A stretch of DNA of 64,000 bases. It comes from Desulfonatronum thioautotrophicum. GTDB taxonomy: Bacteria > Desulfobacterota > Desulfovibrionia > Desulfovibrionales > Desulfonatronaceae. The stretch covers positions 217,110 to 281,109 of the forward strand of contig NZ_KN882169.1 of the NCBI RefSeq assembly GCF_000934745.1. Reading direction: 5' to 3'. How positions within the stretch are numbered: the first letter of the stretch is position 1; the number at the start of each line of letters is the position of its first letter. Positions 31,842 through 43,100 of this stretch are shown one piece after another. Both the position numbers and the translations under genes were made by a program. The notes beneath the pieces are model-generated. The model was not told where the DNA came from and ran no database searches. It worked only from the letters and a program-made list of their open reading frames with translations.

Positions 31842-32015
31842 TTTTGGGCCATCGTAGCGATAATTGGAGTGGTATTTGATTTATTCGCTTCGAACCGGGC
31901 AATGGGCATAAGTGGAAGAACAACGTGATGTATCGACTGACGCCCTTTTGGCCTTGCTTTTTCGGGAATCGCGATTCGTTGCGGGATACTCCGACAGTTC
32001 TACATTAACTGGAAC

Positions 32016-34847
32016 ATGGGACACTTCATGGATCGCAAATACCGATATGAGTGGCTACTGCTGGGAGCAGCACTGCTGGTCCTGGGTGGTTTGCTGACTG
32101 TTTTCCTTTTCAGGGAATTCCGCCTGATGAATACACAGGAACAGGAACGACTGGAACTGCAGACACGCACGCTTCAGGACAAAATGGAACACCATTTTGT
32201 CTCCATTGACCGAGCCCTTTCAAGCCTCATCGCCGTTGTGGTCAATCCGCAACGGCCCGCGGATGACTTTGATCGCGCCGGGATGCTGATGACCGCCTTT
32301 GCCGAGGCCATGCCGGTGGCGCACTCATTGATCGTCACCGATGCAGTGGGTCTGGTCCGGGCCGCCAGTCATTCAGAGATGGTTGGAGCCATAATCCATG
32401 ATCATCCATCGTTCCAGGCCCAACGGTCCGCTCCTGACCATACCGGCCTATTTATTCAGGCTACTTCCGTGGTTGCCCGGGAAATCTGGACGGTTCACGC
32501 CGTACGGATCATTCCGGGCAGAGACGGAGAATTTTTTGGTATCGTTGCCTTGGCGCTCGACCCAGCGTACCTCCATTCCCTGCTCAGCTCGGTGCGTACC
32601 GCCTCCGGCATGCATGCCGCATTCATGCACGGGGAATCAGGGTGGGGTCTTTCCACAATAGAGCAAAGCGGGTTCCTGGGGGCGGCTCCCCTGGAAAACC
32701 TTTTGCACATTTTTCCGGGAGGGGAGGCCGGATTTATCAGCGCTTTCCATAAGATCCAGCCGGATTCGTTGAACATCACCAGCCCATTACAGGTCCTGGT
32801 GGCCAGGGAAAAGGCCGAGGCGCAAGCCCTTTGGAAAAAACGGCGTCACCATGTATTGGGTCTGTTCGTACTGCTTGCGGTTCTGCCTATTCCGGTCTTG
32901 TACGTCAACCAGCAGCGACGAATGGCTGTCGAGAATCAGGTGCAAGCCTCGGAACAGGCTTTGGTGGAGAAAAATCTGGAATTGGAGCGCTTCTTTACGT
33001 TGTCTTTGGACATGCTCTGCATTGCTGATATCCAAGGTCGATTCACCCGGTTGAATCCGGAGTGGGAAGCAGTGCTGGGTGTTCCGCTGGCAGATATCGA
33101 AGGCCGAAAATACCTGGATTTCGTTCATCCGGATGATGTCGAACACACCCGCATTGCCGGCACGAGGCTGCGAGCCGGAGAGGACCTGCATTTTTTTGAA
33201 AACAGATTGCGGTGCGCGGACGGGGAGTACCGCTGGATCGAATGGCGTTCCAAATCGCATGGAGATAAAATCTATGCTGCGGCACGGGATATAACGGATC
33301 GCAAGCGCACCGAGGAGGCACTGATTCGTGCTGAGACCCGATACCGCAGTATTTTTGAGCGAGCCGTGACCGGTATTGCGTTTGCTGACGAGCATGGCAG
33401 TATCCTCACCCACAACGAGAGCTTCCAGAGTCTGATCGGGTATACAACGGAAGAATTGATCGGCATGAATTTCAGGCAATTCACCCATCCTGACGACTTT
33501 TCCAGGGAGCTCCAGTTTTACCAGCAGATGGCCGCTGGGGACCGGGATGATTATCGGCTGGAAAAGCGCTACATCACCAAGTCCGGTCAGATCCTCTGGG
33601 TGGACCTGTCCGTTGCCGTGGTTCGGGACGAACAGGGGCGGTTAAGTAATCTCGTGGGTCTGGTCGTGGATATTTCCGAACGGAAGCAGGTGGAGCGAGA
33701 GCTGGTTCAGGCCAAGGATGCGGCCGAGTCCGCATCCAGGGCGAAAAGTGACTTCCTGGCGAATATGAGCCATGAAATCCGCACTCCCCTGAATGCCGTG
33801 ATCGGGTTGACCCAGCTCTGCCTGGAATACGACCTGGAGCCCCGGCTGCGCGACTATCTGCAGAAAGTTCTGCGTTCTTCCAGGATGCTGTTGGCTATCC
33901 TCAATGAGATTTTGGACTACTCCCGGATTGAATCCGGGCGATTGTTCCTGGAACAGCGATTTTTTCCTCTTGCCTCGGTGATTGATCAGTTAACAACGCT
34001 TCTGGAGGCTCAGGTCAGGGAAAAGGGGCTGACACTTTCCTTGCATGTCGAGCCGGATGTGCCGCATTTCATTGAAGGAGATTCCCTGCGGCTGGAACAG
34101 GCCCTGAGCAACCTGCTCGGTAATGCGGTGAAGTTTACCGCACAGGGCAGGGTGGATTTGCGCGTCAGTGTGCAGCACCGGGACGCGGCGCGGGTGCTGT
34201 TGCGGTTTGTCGTCACCGATACCGGCATCGGAATCAGTCCGGAGATCCGGGATCATTTGTTCACCATGTTTACCCAGGCCGATACGACCACGACCCGGAA
34301 ATTCGGTGGCACCGGCCTGGGCTTGGCCATCAGCAGGCGTTTGGCGGAAATGATGGACGGAGACCTGGAATTTGAGAGCGTTCCCGGTCAGGGCAGCACC
34401 TTCATTTTCACCGCAGCCTTTCGCTACAAGTCCGAATCGTCGCAGGTCCAAGTGCCCGAATTGCCATCAGCCTTGGCTGATGCGGGCGGTGCGTCCTCAT
34501 CCGAAGAGCAGGCGCCTGGAAAAGACGGCTCTCTTGCCGAGCCGTTTTCAATGGGGACGGCTTTTCGGGAGCAAACTGACCCGGGCCATTCTTCACGGCT
34601 GGCTCGAAGGTTGGACTTGCAAGCCATACTGACCGTCCTGGACGAAATGATTTTTCTGGTCGAGGGTGGAGATCTGGTCGGAGAAGATGTCATCAGCCGC
34701 CTGGAGCGGGCATTTGATAAGCGTGAGCCGTCTTTTGTCGCGGAAGTGCGCCGCAACCTGGATCGCTTTGACTATGAAGCTGCTTCAGCTTTGCTCAAGG
34801 GAAAACGAGCCATGATGTCGCTCCCCCCACCAAAACGAGGAGTGTAG
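32016..34847 (+). CDS. Membrane PAS sensor histidine kinase
   Basis: A 943-residue kinase. TM1 is about residues 12-32 and TM2 about 279-297; the ~245 residues between are periplasmic and look like a double-Cache sensor (VAHSLIVTDAVGLVRAASHS). Two PAS domains follow (from ~326 and ~445, each ending in a PAC motif), then HisKA with H586 in NMSHEIRTPLNAVIG, and an ATPase domain with NLLGNAVKFT, DTGIGIS and GTGLGLAIS. There is no receiver domain; the ~110-residue tail has a helical segment that might interact with the downstream regulator. That regulator gene starts three bases after the stop, a clear cognate pair. Confidence 0.93.
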   Translation: MGHFMDRKYRYEWLLLGAALLVLGGLLTVFLFREFRLMNTQEQERLELQTRTLQDKMEHHFVSIDRALSSLIAVVVNPQRPADDFDRAGMLMTAFAEAMPVAHSLIVTDAVGLVRAASHSEMVGAIIHDHPSFQAQRSAPDHTGLFIQATSVVAREIWTVHAVRIIPGRDGEFFGIVALALDPAYLHSLLSSVRTASGMHAAFMHGESGWGLSTIEQSGFLGAAPLENLLHIFPGGEAGFISAFHKIQPDSLNITSPLQVLVAREKAEAQALWKKRRHHVLGLFVLLAVLPIPVLYVNQQRRMAVENQVQASEQALVEKNLELERFFTLSLDMLCIADIQGRFTRLNPEWEAVLGVPLADIEGRKYLDFVHPDDVEHTRIAGTRLRAGEDLHFFENRLRCADGEYRWIEWRSKSHGDKIYAAARDITDRKRTEEALIRAETRYRSIFERAVTGIAFADEHGSILTHNESFQSLIGYTTEELIGMNFRQFTHPDDFSRELQFYQQMAAGDRDDYRLEKRYITKSGQILWVDLSVAVVRDEQGRLSNLVGLVVDISERKQVERELVQAKDAAESASRAKSDFLANMSHEIRTPLNAVIGLTQLCLEYDLEPRLRDYLQKVLRSSRMLLAILNEILDYSRIESGRLFLEQRFFPLASVIDQLTTLLEAQVREKGLTLSLHVEPDVPHFIEGDSLRLEQALSNLLGNAVKFTAQGRVDLRVSVQHRDAARVLLRFVVTDTGIGISPEIRDHLFTMFTQADTTTTRKFGGTGLGLAISRRLAEMMDGDLEFESVPGQGSTFIFTAAFRYKSESSQVQVPELPSALADAGGASSSEEQAPGKDGSLAEPFSMGTAFREQTDPGHSSRLARRLDLQAILTVLDEMIFLVEGGDLVGEDVISRLERAFDKREPSFVAEVRRNLDRFDYEAASALLKGKRAMMSLPPPKRGV

Positions 34848-34850
34848 GGC

Positions 34851-35777
34851 ATGTCTGAAATGAAGACGTCCAAGTCCGTACTGATCGTGGATGATGTTCC
34901 CGTCAATATCCAGGTTCTGGCCGAAGCCCTGCGCGTTGATTACCGGGTGCGCATCGCGGCCAGTGGTGCTAAAGCACTGGCTATTGCCGCATCCGATGAC
35001 CCACCGGATATTATCCTTCTGGATGTGATGATGCCGGAGATGGACGGCTATGAGGTCTGTCGCCGACTGAAAAACGACCCGGCAACCAAAGAAATTCCCG
35101 TCGTCTTTATTACGGCCAAAACCGACAGTGATGATGAGGCCCGGGGATTGAACCTGGGGGCCGTGGACTACATTGCCAAGCCGTTCAGTATTCCGGTGGT
35201 CAAAGCCAGGGTGCGCACCCATGTTGATTTGAAAGTTCGAACGGAGATCCTTGAACAGCTGGCCATGTTGGATGGATTAACCGGAATCGCCAACCGGCGC
35301 AGCTTCGACCAAAGCCTGGAGCGGGAATGGAAGCGCGCTTCCCGTAATGCACTGCCCATCAGTGTCGTGATGGTTGATATCGATTATTTCAAACCCTACA
35401 ATGACCATTATGGACATGGCGCGGGGGATGTCTGCCTCCAGCAGGTGGCAACGGCCTTGCGCTCGGAAATCCATCGGCCCATGGACATTGTAACCCGCTT
35501 TGGCGGCGAAGAATTCGCGGCGTTGCTCCCGGAAACGGACGCAGACGGCGCGCTGGTTATTGCCGGAGCATTTCACCGGGCCGTGACAGATCTGGACCTT
35601 CCTCATGGGTATTCCCCAACAGCTGACCATGTGACGGTCTCCGTTGGTCATGCCACCACCATTGCTTTGCCGGACAAATCACCCCGGGAGTTGGTGAACG
35701 CCGCGGATAAAGCACTTTATGAAGCCAAAAATAATGGACGCAACCGAATTTATCCTGAAGCGGGCCGGCTGCTCTGA
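34851..35777 (+). CDS. Response regulator diguanylate cyclase
   Basis: A 308-residue protein with an N-terminal receiver (phosphoacceptor D58 in LLDVMMPEMDG, K in AKPFSIP) and a C-terminal GGDEF domain. The active-site signature is GGEEF at residues 218-222, and an RPMD inhibitory I-site lies exactly five residues before it, so the enzyme should make cyclic di-GMP and be feedback-inhibited. It is placed directly after the sensor kinase and 30-70 bp before the efflux genes. Phosphorylation by that kinase is inferred from position. Confidence 0.94.
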   Translation: MSEMKTSKSVLIVDDVPVNIQVLAEALRVDYRVRIAASGAKALAIAASDDPPDIILLDVMMPEMDGYEVCRRLKNDPATKEIPVVFITAKTDSDDEARGLNLGAVDYIAKPFSIPVVKARVRTHVDLKVRTEILEQLAMLDGLTGIANRRSFDQSLEREWKRASRNALPISVVMVDIDYFKPYNDHYGHGAGDVCLQQVATALRSEIHRPMDIVTRFGGEEFAALLPETDADGALVIAGAFHRAVTDLDLPHGYSPTADHVTVSVGHATTIALPDKSPRELVNAADKALYEAKNNGRNRIYPEAGRLL

Positions 35778-35849
35778 GATCCCATCCGCCATCAACACGC
35801 AACATTTTTGGTGTGGACTGCTTTTCGGCACCACATCCATCGCCTAGGT

Positions 35850-38339
35850 ATGACCGTACATTACCGCCTGTCCCTCAGGCTGCTCGTTTTTTTGTTCTGG
35901 TTTGGTTTTCTGCTTTTTTCCAGCATCATGATCGGGAAAGTGGCTGCGTTCGAAGCTGCGACCGAATCAGCTTCTGATGCTGTTGGGGAAGCTGCGTCAA
36001 CCGTGGCAACAAACGTCGCTTCCGACACCGTGCATATCGCCGTGGTCCAGGATGGCGCTTCATGGTTTCACGATCAGTTGTTGGAACAGGTCCAGGCGGA
36101 ACTGGACGCGCTATTGACAGGTCGCGACGTCCGCTGGATTGAACAGCCGGAGTGGAACGCGCAGTGGGATGCAGACCACCTTGCCACACATTTGCGCTTG
36201 GCCCTGGATGAGCCGCAAACGGATCTTGTCTTTGCATTGGGCACCCTGACCACGATTTTGGTAGCCAGGCAATCCACCACCCTCACAAAGCCAGTGGTCG
36301 GCGGGATGGTTCCCGAGGCAACAATTCTGGACCTGCCCATTGATGCCGACGGCTTTTCTACCCAAAGAAACCTGACCTTTGTGGCCAACCCTCGGCGGAT
36401 CAAGGACGATATCCAGTCGTTCCACCGGTTGACCGGATTCAGTCATCTGCACGTTTTTATGGATCGAGGTATGCTCCAAGGCCTACCGCCCATGGAAATA
36501 TTAACGCAAAGGATGGATGCACACCTTCCTGAGCCGCTGACCACTCAAGCAGACCCGCGTATCAGCATCCTGCCCATGGACGATCAGGCTGGGCCGGTTC
36601 TGGATAGCCTTCCGGAAACCACCCAGGCTGTCTATCTGTCACCGGCCCTGAGAATGTCCGAAAAACAGCGGGATGCTCTCCTTCAGGGATTGATTGCCCG
36701 AAAAATCCCTACCTTTTCCCTTTTGGGTCGCCCGGATGTGGAGCAAGGCGTGCTGGCCGGCCTGGCCCCCGGCAACATGGGCCGCTTTGCCCGGCGCATC
36801 GCCCTGAACATCCAGCAGGTGCTGTTGGGTCAGGAAGCTCGGAGTCTCCCGGTTCTGCTCCAGGAGGAAGATGCCTTGGTGATCAACGCCCGCACCGCGG
36901 AGCAAATTGGTTTCTCACCGACATTCACGACCTGGATCGAGGCCACATGGCTGGATCGGCCCAGCCTGGGTGATGCACCGCCATTGACATTGGCCCAGGC
37001 CATGCTCCTGGCTTTGGAGCACAACGCCGGTCTGGATGCCGAACGTTTCCGCCGGGATGCGGCGCGGCGCGACCATGACCTGGCCGGTTCCAGGATGCTG
37101 CCCCAGGCCGTGGGGCAGGTCCAGTATCAGCGCCTGGATGCGGATCGGGCCCAGGCATCCCTGGGCCTTTTTCCGCGAGAACGGACCACGGCCGGAATCG
37201 TGCTGCGCCAGATGATTTTCGATGATGCCCTGATCAGCGCCTGGAGAGCAACGGATCACCTGTCGCGTTCCCGAAGTCGGGAACTGGAGTCTGTCCGCCT
37301 GGACGTGCTGGCCGAAGCCGGGCAACGCTATCTGCAACTGCTCTCGGCCCAGGCAATGCTGCGCATTGATCGGGAAGTCCTCCAACTGACCCAGACCCAC
37401 CGCCAAATGGCCCGGACCCGGCATCAGATCGGCGTCTCCGGGCCAGAGGACGTGTATCGCTGGGAATCCGAGACGGCGCAGCGCAAGAGCGCCGTGTTCG
37501 CGGCCCAGACCCTGGTGGAGCAGGCCCGTTTCGCTTTGAACCAGACCCTGGGCATGGACCAGGACCAGCAATGGGCCGTGCAGGACATTCTCCTTGGTGA
37601 CGACGACTTCGCCTTCCTGGACAAGCAATTGAACGGATTGCTGCGCACCGTGGCCGACTGGGAACGCCTTCGCCCCTTTTTTGTCGAACTGGCCCAGGAT
37701 CTTTCTCCGGAAATCAAGGCTCTGGATGAGGTGACCAAAGCCCAGGAAATCGATCGGGACCGCCTGCGGCGTCGGTTTACCACCCCGAGTTTGCACGCCC
37801 AATTCAGCTATGACCGGGAGTTGGCCGCTGACCGTCCCGGAGCAGGCGGTCTGCCTTTTTCCCTTCCAGAAGCCGATCGCAACGAATGGACCGTGGGCTT
37901 GGCCCTGAGTATGCCCCTGTTTGAGGGAGGAGGGCGGTTTCATGAATTGCGCCAGGCCGAGGACCAGCTGCAGGGCTTGGCGCGGACAAGGAACCAGGCC
38001 AAGCAGTTGGTTGCCCAGCGGGTCAGAACCGCCCTCGTTGCCATGCAGAGTTCGCACCCCAACATCCGCCTGACCCGGGAAGCGGCCCGGCTTTCCAGGG
38101 AAAACCTGCGCGTGGTTCAGGACAAATACGCCCGGGGTGTGGTCACCATTCTCGATCTTTTGGACGCCCAGAACCAGGTGGCCGTGCAGGAACAGGCCGC
38201 GGCCCTTGCTGTTTACATGTACCTTGGCGACCTCTTGGAATGTCAGCGGGCTTTGGCTTGGTTTGAGGTGGATAAAACGGATGCGGAGAAACAGGCATTT
38301 CTGGACGCGATGCAGATGCATCTCATGACGGGAAACTGA
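35850..38339 (+). CDS. Substrate-binding-like domain fused to TolC outer-membrane channel
   Basis: About 829 residues from ATG 35850, which gives a plausible signal peptide (LRLLVFLFWFGFLLFSS); GTG 35808 would add 14 residues. Residues ~50-345 resemble the periplasmic ABC-type substrate-binding proteins of COG2984 (IAVVQDGASWFHDQL, FALGTLTTILVA, KPVVGGMVP, LLGRPDVEQGVLAGLAP). From ~370 a TolC/OMF domain begins with LTLAQAMLLALEHNAGLDAE and continues to REAARLSRENLRVVQDKYARG, VTILDLLDAQNQ near the end. The next two genes encode the adaptor and pump, so this is the outer-membrane channel of that tripartite system. The sensor-like N-terminus is unusual for an OMF. Confidence 0.85.
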   Translation: MTVHYRLSLRLLVFLFWFGFLLFSSIMIGKVAAFEAATESASDAVGEAASTVATNVASDTVHIAVVQDGASWFHDQLLEQVQAELDALLTGRDVRWIEQPEWNAQWDADHLATHLRLALDEPQTDLVFALGTLTTILVARQSTTLTKPVVGGMVPEATILDLPIDADGFSTQRNLTFVANPRRIKDDIQSFHRLTGFSHLHVFMDRGMLQGLPPMEILTQRMDAHLPEPLTTQADPRISILPMDDQAGPVLDSLPETTQAVYLSPALRMSEKQRDALLQGLIARKIPTFSLLGRPDVEQGVLAGLAPGNMGRFARRIALNIQQVLLGQEARSLPVLLQEEDALVINARTAEQIGFSPTFTTWIEATWLDRPSLGDAPPLTLAQAMLLALEHNAGLDAERFRRDAARRDHDLAGSRMLPQAVGQVQYQRLDADRAQASLGLFPRERTTAGIVLRQMIFDDALISAWRATDHLSRSRSRELESVRLDVLAEAGQRYLQLLSAQAMLRIDREVLQLTQTHRQMARTRHQIGVSGPEDVYRWESETAQRKSAVFAAQTLVEQARFALNQTLGMDQDQQWAVQDILLGDDDFAFLDKQLNGLLRTVADWERLRPFFVELAQDLSPEIKALDEVTKAQEIDRDRLRRRFTTPSLHAQFSYDRELAADRPGAGGLPFSLPEADRNEWTVGLALSMPLFEGGGRFHELRQAEDQLQGLARTRNQAKQLVAQRVRTALVAMQSSHPNIRLTREAARLSRENLRVVQDKYARGVVTILDLLDAQNQVAVQEQAAALAVYMYLGDLLECQRALAWFEVDKTDAEKQAFLDAMQMHLMTGN

Positions 38340-38395
38340 GTTTTGTTTACATTTTTTCGGACATCCGGATTGACCGTGACGGGTGACGTTATGCC

Positions 38396-38474
38396 GTAGG
38401 GGCGCACCTGTGTGTGCGCCCATTCGAGATTACGCATTAACCCGTAATGGGCGGACACACAGGTCCGCCCCTAC
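38396..38474. repeat. Paired GTAGGGG palindromes, copy 2
   Basis: GTAGGGGCGCACC...GTGCGCCC (38396-38421) and GGGCGGACACACAGGTCCGCCC with CTAC (38449-38474), the same pair as at 17757-17838. It lies between the TolC-like and adaptor genes, and an in-frame ATG at 38447 falls inside it, which argues against that codon being the adaptor start. Confidence 0.8.
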
Positions 38475-38635
38475 AGTGGAACAACCAACCCCAACACACG
38501 GATTTGTCAACCAATGCTGAACCATTCCGAAAATTGCCTTGCAAAGGACGATCAATTTGTTACCCTTTTTTGTTTCCGTTGGTCATGCTGCTGAAGAGAG
38601 CGTCTCACATTGAATGCATTACGGAGCAGTTCGTC

Positions 38636-39733
38636 GTGATATTTCATCGACTTGTTTTTGTCCTGTGTGCCGCATTTCTGGCAATGGGCTGTGCTGAGCC
38701 TGACCAGCCATACGTGCCCGGACCTCGGCCAGTGCAAACCGTTACCGTGGAAGCGCCCCGTGACCATATTGCGCGCAGTTTTTCCGGCATTGCCCAGGCT
38801 GCCAGGGACACGGCACTCAGCTTCCGGATCGCCGGTGTACTTCAGGAGCTCTCCGTGCAGGTGGGAGACCGGGTTCAGGCCGGAGAACCGATCGCCGAAC
38901 TGGACTCGCGGGATGTTGAACTCAAGGTTCTGGAAGTGGAAGCCCTGACCGCTCAGGCTCAGGCGGCTTTCACCCAGGCCCGGGCCGATTATCAGCGTGT
39001 CCGGGGGCTGTACGAGGTAGGCAGCGTGAGCAGGAGCGATCTGGACCAGGCCCAGGCCGGTTTTGAAACGACCCGGGCCCAACTGGTAGCGGTGAACAAG
39101 AATCTGGATCAGGCTCGGCTGAACAGTTCCTTCACCAGGCTTGTTGCACCCACTGCCGGAAGCATTTCCCAGGTGCCGGTGGAAAATTTTCAGACCCTGC
39201 AAGCCGGACAGCCTGTTGCCGTACTCAGCACGGATGAAGATCTGGAATTCGAGGCAGGCATTCCAGACCGCCTGATTCACCAGCTTCGGATTGGGGATCC
39301 GGCTGAGGTGGTTTTTGACGTGCTCCCGGACAAGGCTTTTCCCGCGGTCGTCAGCGAGGTGGCCGTTACCACCGGTCCGCTCAGCGCTTTTCCGATCACG
39401 TTGCGTCTGGAGGAACCCACCCAGCGCATTCGTCCTGGAATGATCGGTTCGGTCCGGCTCAACCTGCCCAACAATGCGAACACTGATTCTGTGGAATCCT
39501 TCACCGTGATTCCACCGGAGGCGGTTTTCGGACTTTCCACCGGGGAGCAAATGGTCTGGCTTGTTGATCCGGACTCCAAGACTGTTCATCGCCGACAGGT
39601 CACAGTGGGCCGCCTGGTACCCGAGGGGTTGCAGATCCTGGACGGTCTTGCCGGCGGGGAAATCCTGGTGACCCGCGGGGTGCATCGCTTGGAGGAAGAC
39701 CAGGAGGTCCGCATCCTCGAGAATGGATCCTGA
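38636..39733 (+). CDS. RND efflux periplasmic adaptor lipoprotein
   Basis: About 365 residues from GTG 38636, which has GGAG ten bases upstream and gives a short lipoprotein signal (HRLVFVLCAAFLAMGC) with lipobox LAMGC; ATG 38585 would extend it by 17 residues. It has the membrane fusion protein order: lipoyl-like half motif (SFRIAGVLQELSVQVGDRVQAGE), coiled hairpin (ALTAQAQAAFTQARADYQRV), second lipoyl half, and beta-barrel (EFEAGIPDRLIHQLRIGDP). It should be anchored to the inner membrane and bridge the pump at 40.2 kb and the TolC-like protein. Confidence 0.92.
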   Translation: MIFHRLVFVLCAAFLAMGCAEPDQPYVPGPRPVQTVTVEAPRDHIARSFSGIAQAARDTALSFRIAGVLQELSVQVGDRVQAGEPIAELDSRDVELKVLEVEALTAQAQAAFTQARADYQRVRGLYEVGSVSRSDLDQAQAGFETTRAQLVAVNKNLDQARLNSSFTRLVAPTAGSISQVPVENFQTLQAGQPVAVLSTDEDLEFEAGIPDRLIHQLRIGDPAEVVFDVLPDKAFPAVVSEVAVTTGPLSAFPITLRLEEPTQRIRPGMIGSVRLNLPNNANTDSVESFTVIPPEAVFGLSTGEQMVWLVDPDSKTVHRRQVTVGRLVPEGLQILDGLAGGEILVTRGVHRLEEDQEVRILENGS

Positions 39734-39818
39734 TGGACCTTAAGCCCGAAGTTGGCGCCTGTACCTGACGTCCTTAATGACTTACTCCTGAAGCCTGCAA
39801 GAAAAAACAAGAAGTTTT

Positions 39819-40026
39819 GAACCGCCCGCTACGCTCAAGGCTCAAGGTGCGCCAAGGAAACATTTTGGAAAGCAGGGAAAGAGCTGCTTTCCAAAAGGAT
39901 GTCTCCCCCTAGCGGGGTGATGTCACTTAGCCGTTCGGCATGAAGCCTTTTGCCTGCCGCATCTTTCCAGCGGAAGGCAAAAATTCTTCTTGGTGTCCTT
40001 CGTACCTTGAGCGAAGCGGGCGGTTC
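39819..40026. mobile_element. MITE-like element with 22-bp terminal inverted repeats
   Basis: The ends 39819-39840 and 40005-40026 are inverted repeats matching at 21 of 22 positions (GAACCGCCCGCT then A or T, then CGCTCAAGG). Inside are two further hairpins: a perfect 13-bp stem at 39863-39875/39884-39896 (TTTTGGAAAGCAG) and a 13-bp stem with one mismatch around TTTTGCCTGCCGC and GCGGAAGGCAAAA (39950-39986). No credible gene is inside. No clear target duplication is seen. It occupies most of the 417-bp gap between adaptor and pump genes. Confidence 0.6.
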
Positions 40027-40150
40027 ATATTCATTTTGCTTGGGTTGTGGGCATGGCCCGCTTTAAATGACGCGTGTTCCTGGCGTCTGTATCTCGTCTC
40101 CTGGAATTCAACCCTGCTCTCCACCTTTTGCCTTTTGCACCCGACGCCCC

Positions 40151-43100
40151 ATGAATCTTGCCGCCTTTTGCATCCAGAACAACCGCACGTCCCTGGTGAT
40201 CCTCGTCCTGCTGGCTTTTCTCGGCGTGACCACCTACCTGAACATCCCCCGCCTGGAGGATCCGGAATTCACCGTGCGCACGGCCCTGGTGATCACCCCC
40301 TTTCCTGGAGCATCGCCCCAGCGGGTGGAGGAGCTGGTCACTGACAAGCTGGAGGAACGCATCCGGGAAATTGCCGAGGTGGACTACATCACCTCACAAT
40401 CCATGTCCGGGGTGTCCATCATTCAGGTGAACATCCAGCAACGATTCAAGGATCTGGATCCGATCTGGCAGAATCTGCGCAACAAGGTGGCTGATGCCGC
40501 GCCGAATCTGCCGGAGGGCGTCCCTCCGCCCCTGGTCAATGATGAATTTGGCGATGTTTTCGGCATCCTGATTGCCCTGACCGGCGACGGGTTCACCTAC
40601 CGGGAAATGAAGGACAAGGCGGAAACCGTTCGGGATCAGCTCTTACGCCTGGAGGATGTGGCCAAGGTGGGCATCCACGGCATCCAGGAAGAACGCATTT
40701 TCGTGGAGTTTTCCAATGCCAGGCTGGCCGAATTCGGTTTCAGTCCGGCCCAGGTGGTCCAGCTGTTGCATTCCCAGAATGCCATCCAGCCCAGCGGCGT
40801 GGCCCTGGTCGGCTCGGAGCGTGTCGTCATCGAACCCACCGGGGAATTCACCTCCCTGGACGACCTGGCTTCCACCACCTTCCGCCTGCCGGGCCGCTCT
40901 GAAAGCATTGCCTTGCGGGATTTCGCCACCATCACCCGGGACTACCAGGACCCTCCAGGTCCCATGGCCCGGTTTGACGGCGAGCGGGCCATGATACTGG
41001 CCGTGAGCATGGCCCAGGGCGGCAAGATCACGGACCTGGGAGACCGGGTTGAGGAGCGCCTGGAGTCGTTGCGGGCCGGCCTGCCCGTCGGTCTGGACCT
41101 GAACATCCTGCTTTTTCAACCCGACTTCGTACGTACGGCCATTGACGATTTCATGATCAATCTGGCGTTGGCCTTTGTCTTTGTTGTCGGGGCCATGTTC
41201 GTGTTCACCGGTCTGCGGACCGGCATCGTGGCTGGACTGGTCATCCCCATGTCCATCCTGACCTGTATCGCCCTGATGCCCCTGTTCGGCGTGGATTTGC
41301 AGCGGGTGTCCATTGCCTCGTTCATCATCGCGTTAGGACTGCTGGTGGCCAACGGCGTGGTGGTCAGTGAAAATATCCTGGTGCGCCTGAACCGGGGGGA
41401 GGATCGCCTGGGCGCGGCTACCCAGGCGGTGCGGGAACTCTGGTTTCCGCTGCTGACCGCATCCCTGACCACCATCTTTGCCTTCATGCCCATTCCCATG
41501 GCCCAATCCGAGACCGGGGAATACACCATGTCTTTGTTCATCGTGGTCAGCCTGACATTGCTGCTGTCCTGGATCTTTTCCCTGACCATGGTTCCCTTGC
41601 TCAGCTTCTACTTTCAAAAACCGCGCAAAGCGGAAAAGCAAACGGGAACTGACCAGTTCCCCGGTTTCTGGTATCGAAAATTCCGGGAAATGTTGCTCTT
41701 TTGTCTCCGACGTCAGCTCGCCTTTGTGGTTTTTGCCCTGCTGCTGACCGTTGGCGGAACCGCGGCATTCCGCCTGGTGCCGACCATGTTTTTTCCTCCC
41801 AATGACCGGGAAATGTTCACCATTGAATTCTGGCAGCCCTTTGGTACGGATATTCAGGTGACAGCTGAGCGGCTGCATGAGCTGGAGAAACACCTGCTTC
41901 GTCAGGAAGGGGTGCTCTCCCTGGGAGCATTTATCGGCTCGGGTGGGCCGCGCTGGTACCTCTCCCTGAATCCGGAACAGAATAATCCCAATTATGCGTT
42001 TGTGATCGTGAATACCCGATCTCTGGATGACGTCAGCCCCCTGATCCAGACTGCCAGGGCCTTTCTGGACGACCGTTTTCCGGACACCAGGCATACGGTG
42101 CGTCGTCTGGAGCTGGGCCCCCCTGTCGGGGCACCGATCCAGATCCGCATTTCCGGCCCGGAAATCGATGACCTGTATCGTCTTCGCGACGCCGCGATCC
42201 AGGCCATTGCTCCCATTGACGGGATCAGTTCAATTCATGACGATTGGGGAGAGTGGACCAAGAAGATGGTCGTGGAAGTCAACCAGGAACAGGTCAAGCG
42301 CATTGGTTTGTCCACCCAGGACATCGCCCTGTCCCTGCAGACGCAAATCTCCGGACTTACCGCCACCCAGTTCCGGGAAGGCGATAACCTCGTACCGGTG
42401 GTGGTGCGGGCCCAGGAGAGCTTTCGCAAGGACCTGGGCAACATCGAAGGATTGAACGTTTATGGTTTTCACAATGGGTACAGTGTGCCCTTGCTGCAGG
42501 TGGCCACGACCCGCCTGACCTGGCAGCCCAGCGATATTCGGCGCAGGGATCAGGCCCGGACCATGACCGTAAAGGTGGAAATATCCGGACGCTTTGCCGC
42601 GGATGTGCTCGACGAGGTCCAGGCGGCGATGATGGACGTGCAGCGCTCAGAGACATGGTTGGAAGCATATTCCGTGGAATACGGCGGAGAGGTGGAGGAA
42701 AGCGCCAAGGCCAACGCCTCGGTCATGGCCGGTGTGCCCCTGGCCATGGGACTGCTGGTCCTGGTGCTCATTGTCCAATTCAATTCCATCCGTCGCTTCC
42801 TGATCATCCTGCTGACCATCCCGCCGATGATGGTCGGCATCAGCGCTGGCCTGCTGCTCACCAGGGAACCTTTTGGATTCATGGCCATGCTGGGCATGAT
42901 CAGTCTCGTGGGCATCATCGTGAACAACGCCATTTTGATTCTGGATCGGATGGAAATTGAACGATCCGAGGGCAAGCCCGAGCAGGAACTGGTGGTCAAT
43001 GCCGTGCAGGAACGGCTTCGGGCCATCTTCCTGACCGCGGCCACCACGATCATGGGTCTGGTCCCCTTGGCCCTGCTGGGCGGTGACATGTGGCGTCCCA

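Noticed and set aside
38447-38635. Longer adaptor protein starting at 38447
   Set aside because: That ATG lies in a dispersed palindrome and the extension hides a normal lipoprotein signal starting at 38636.
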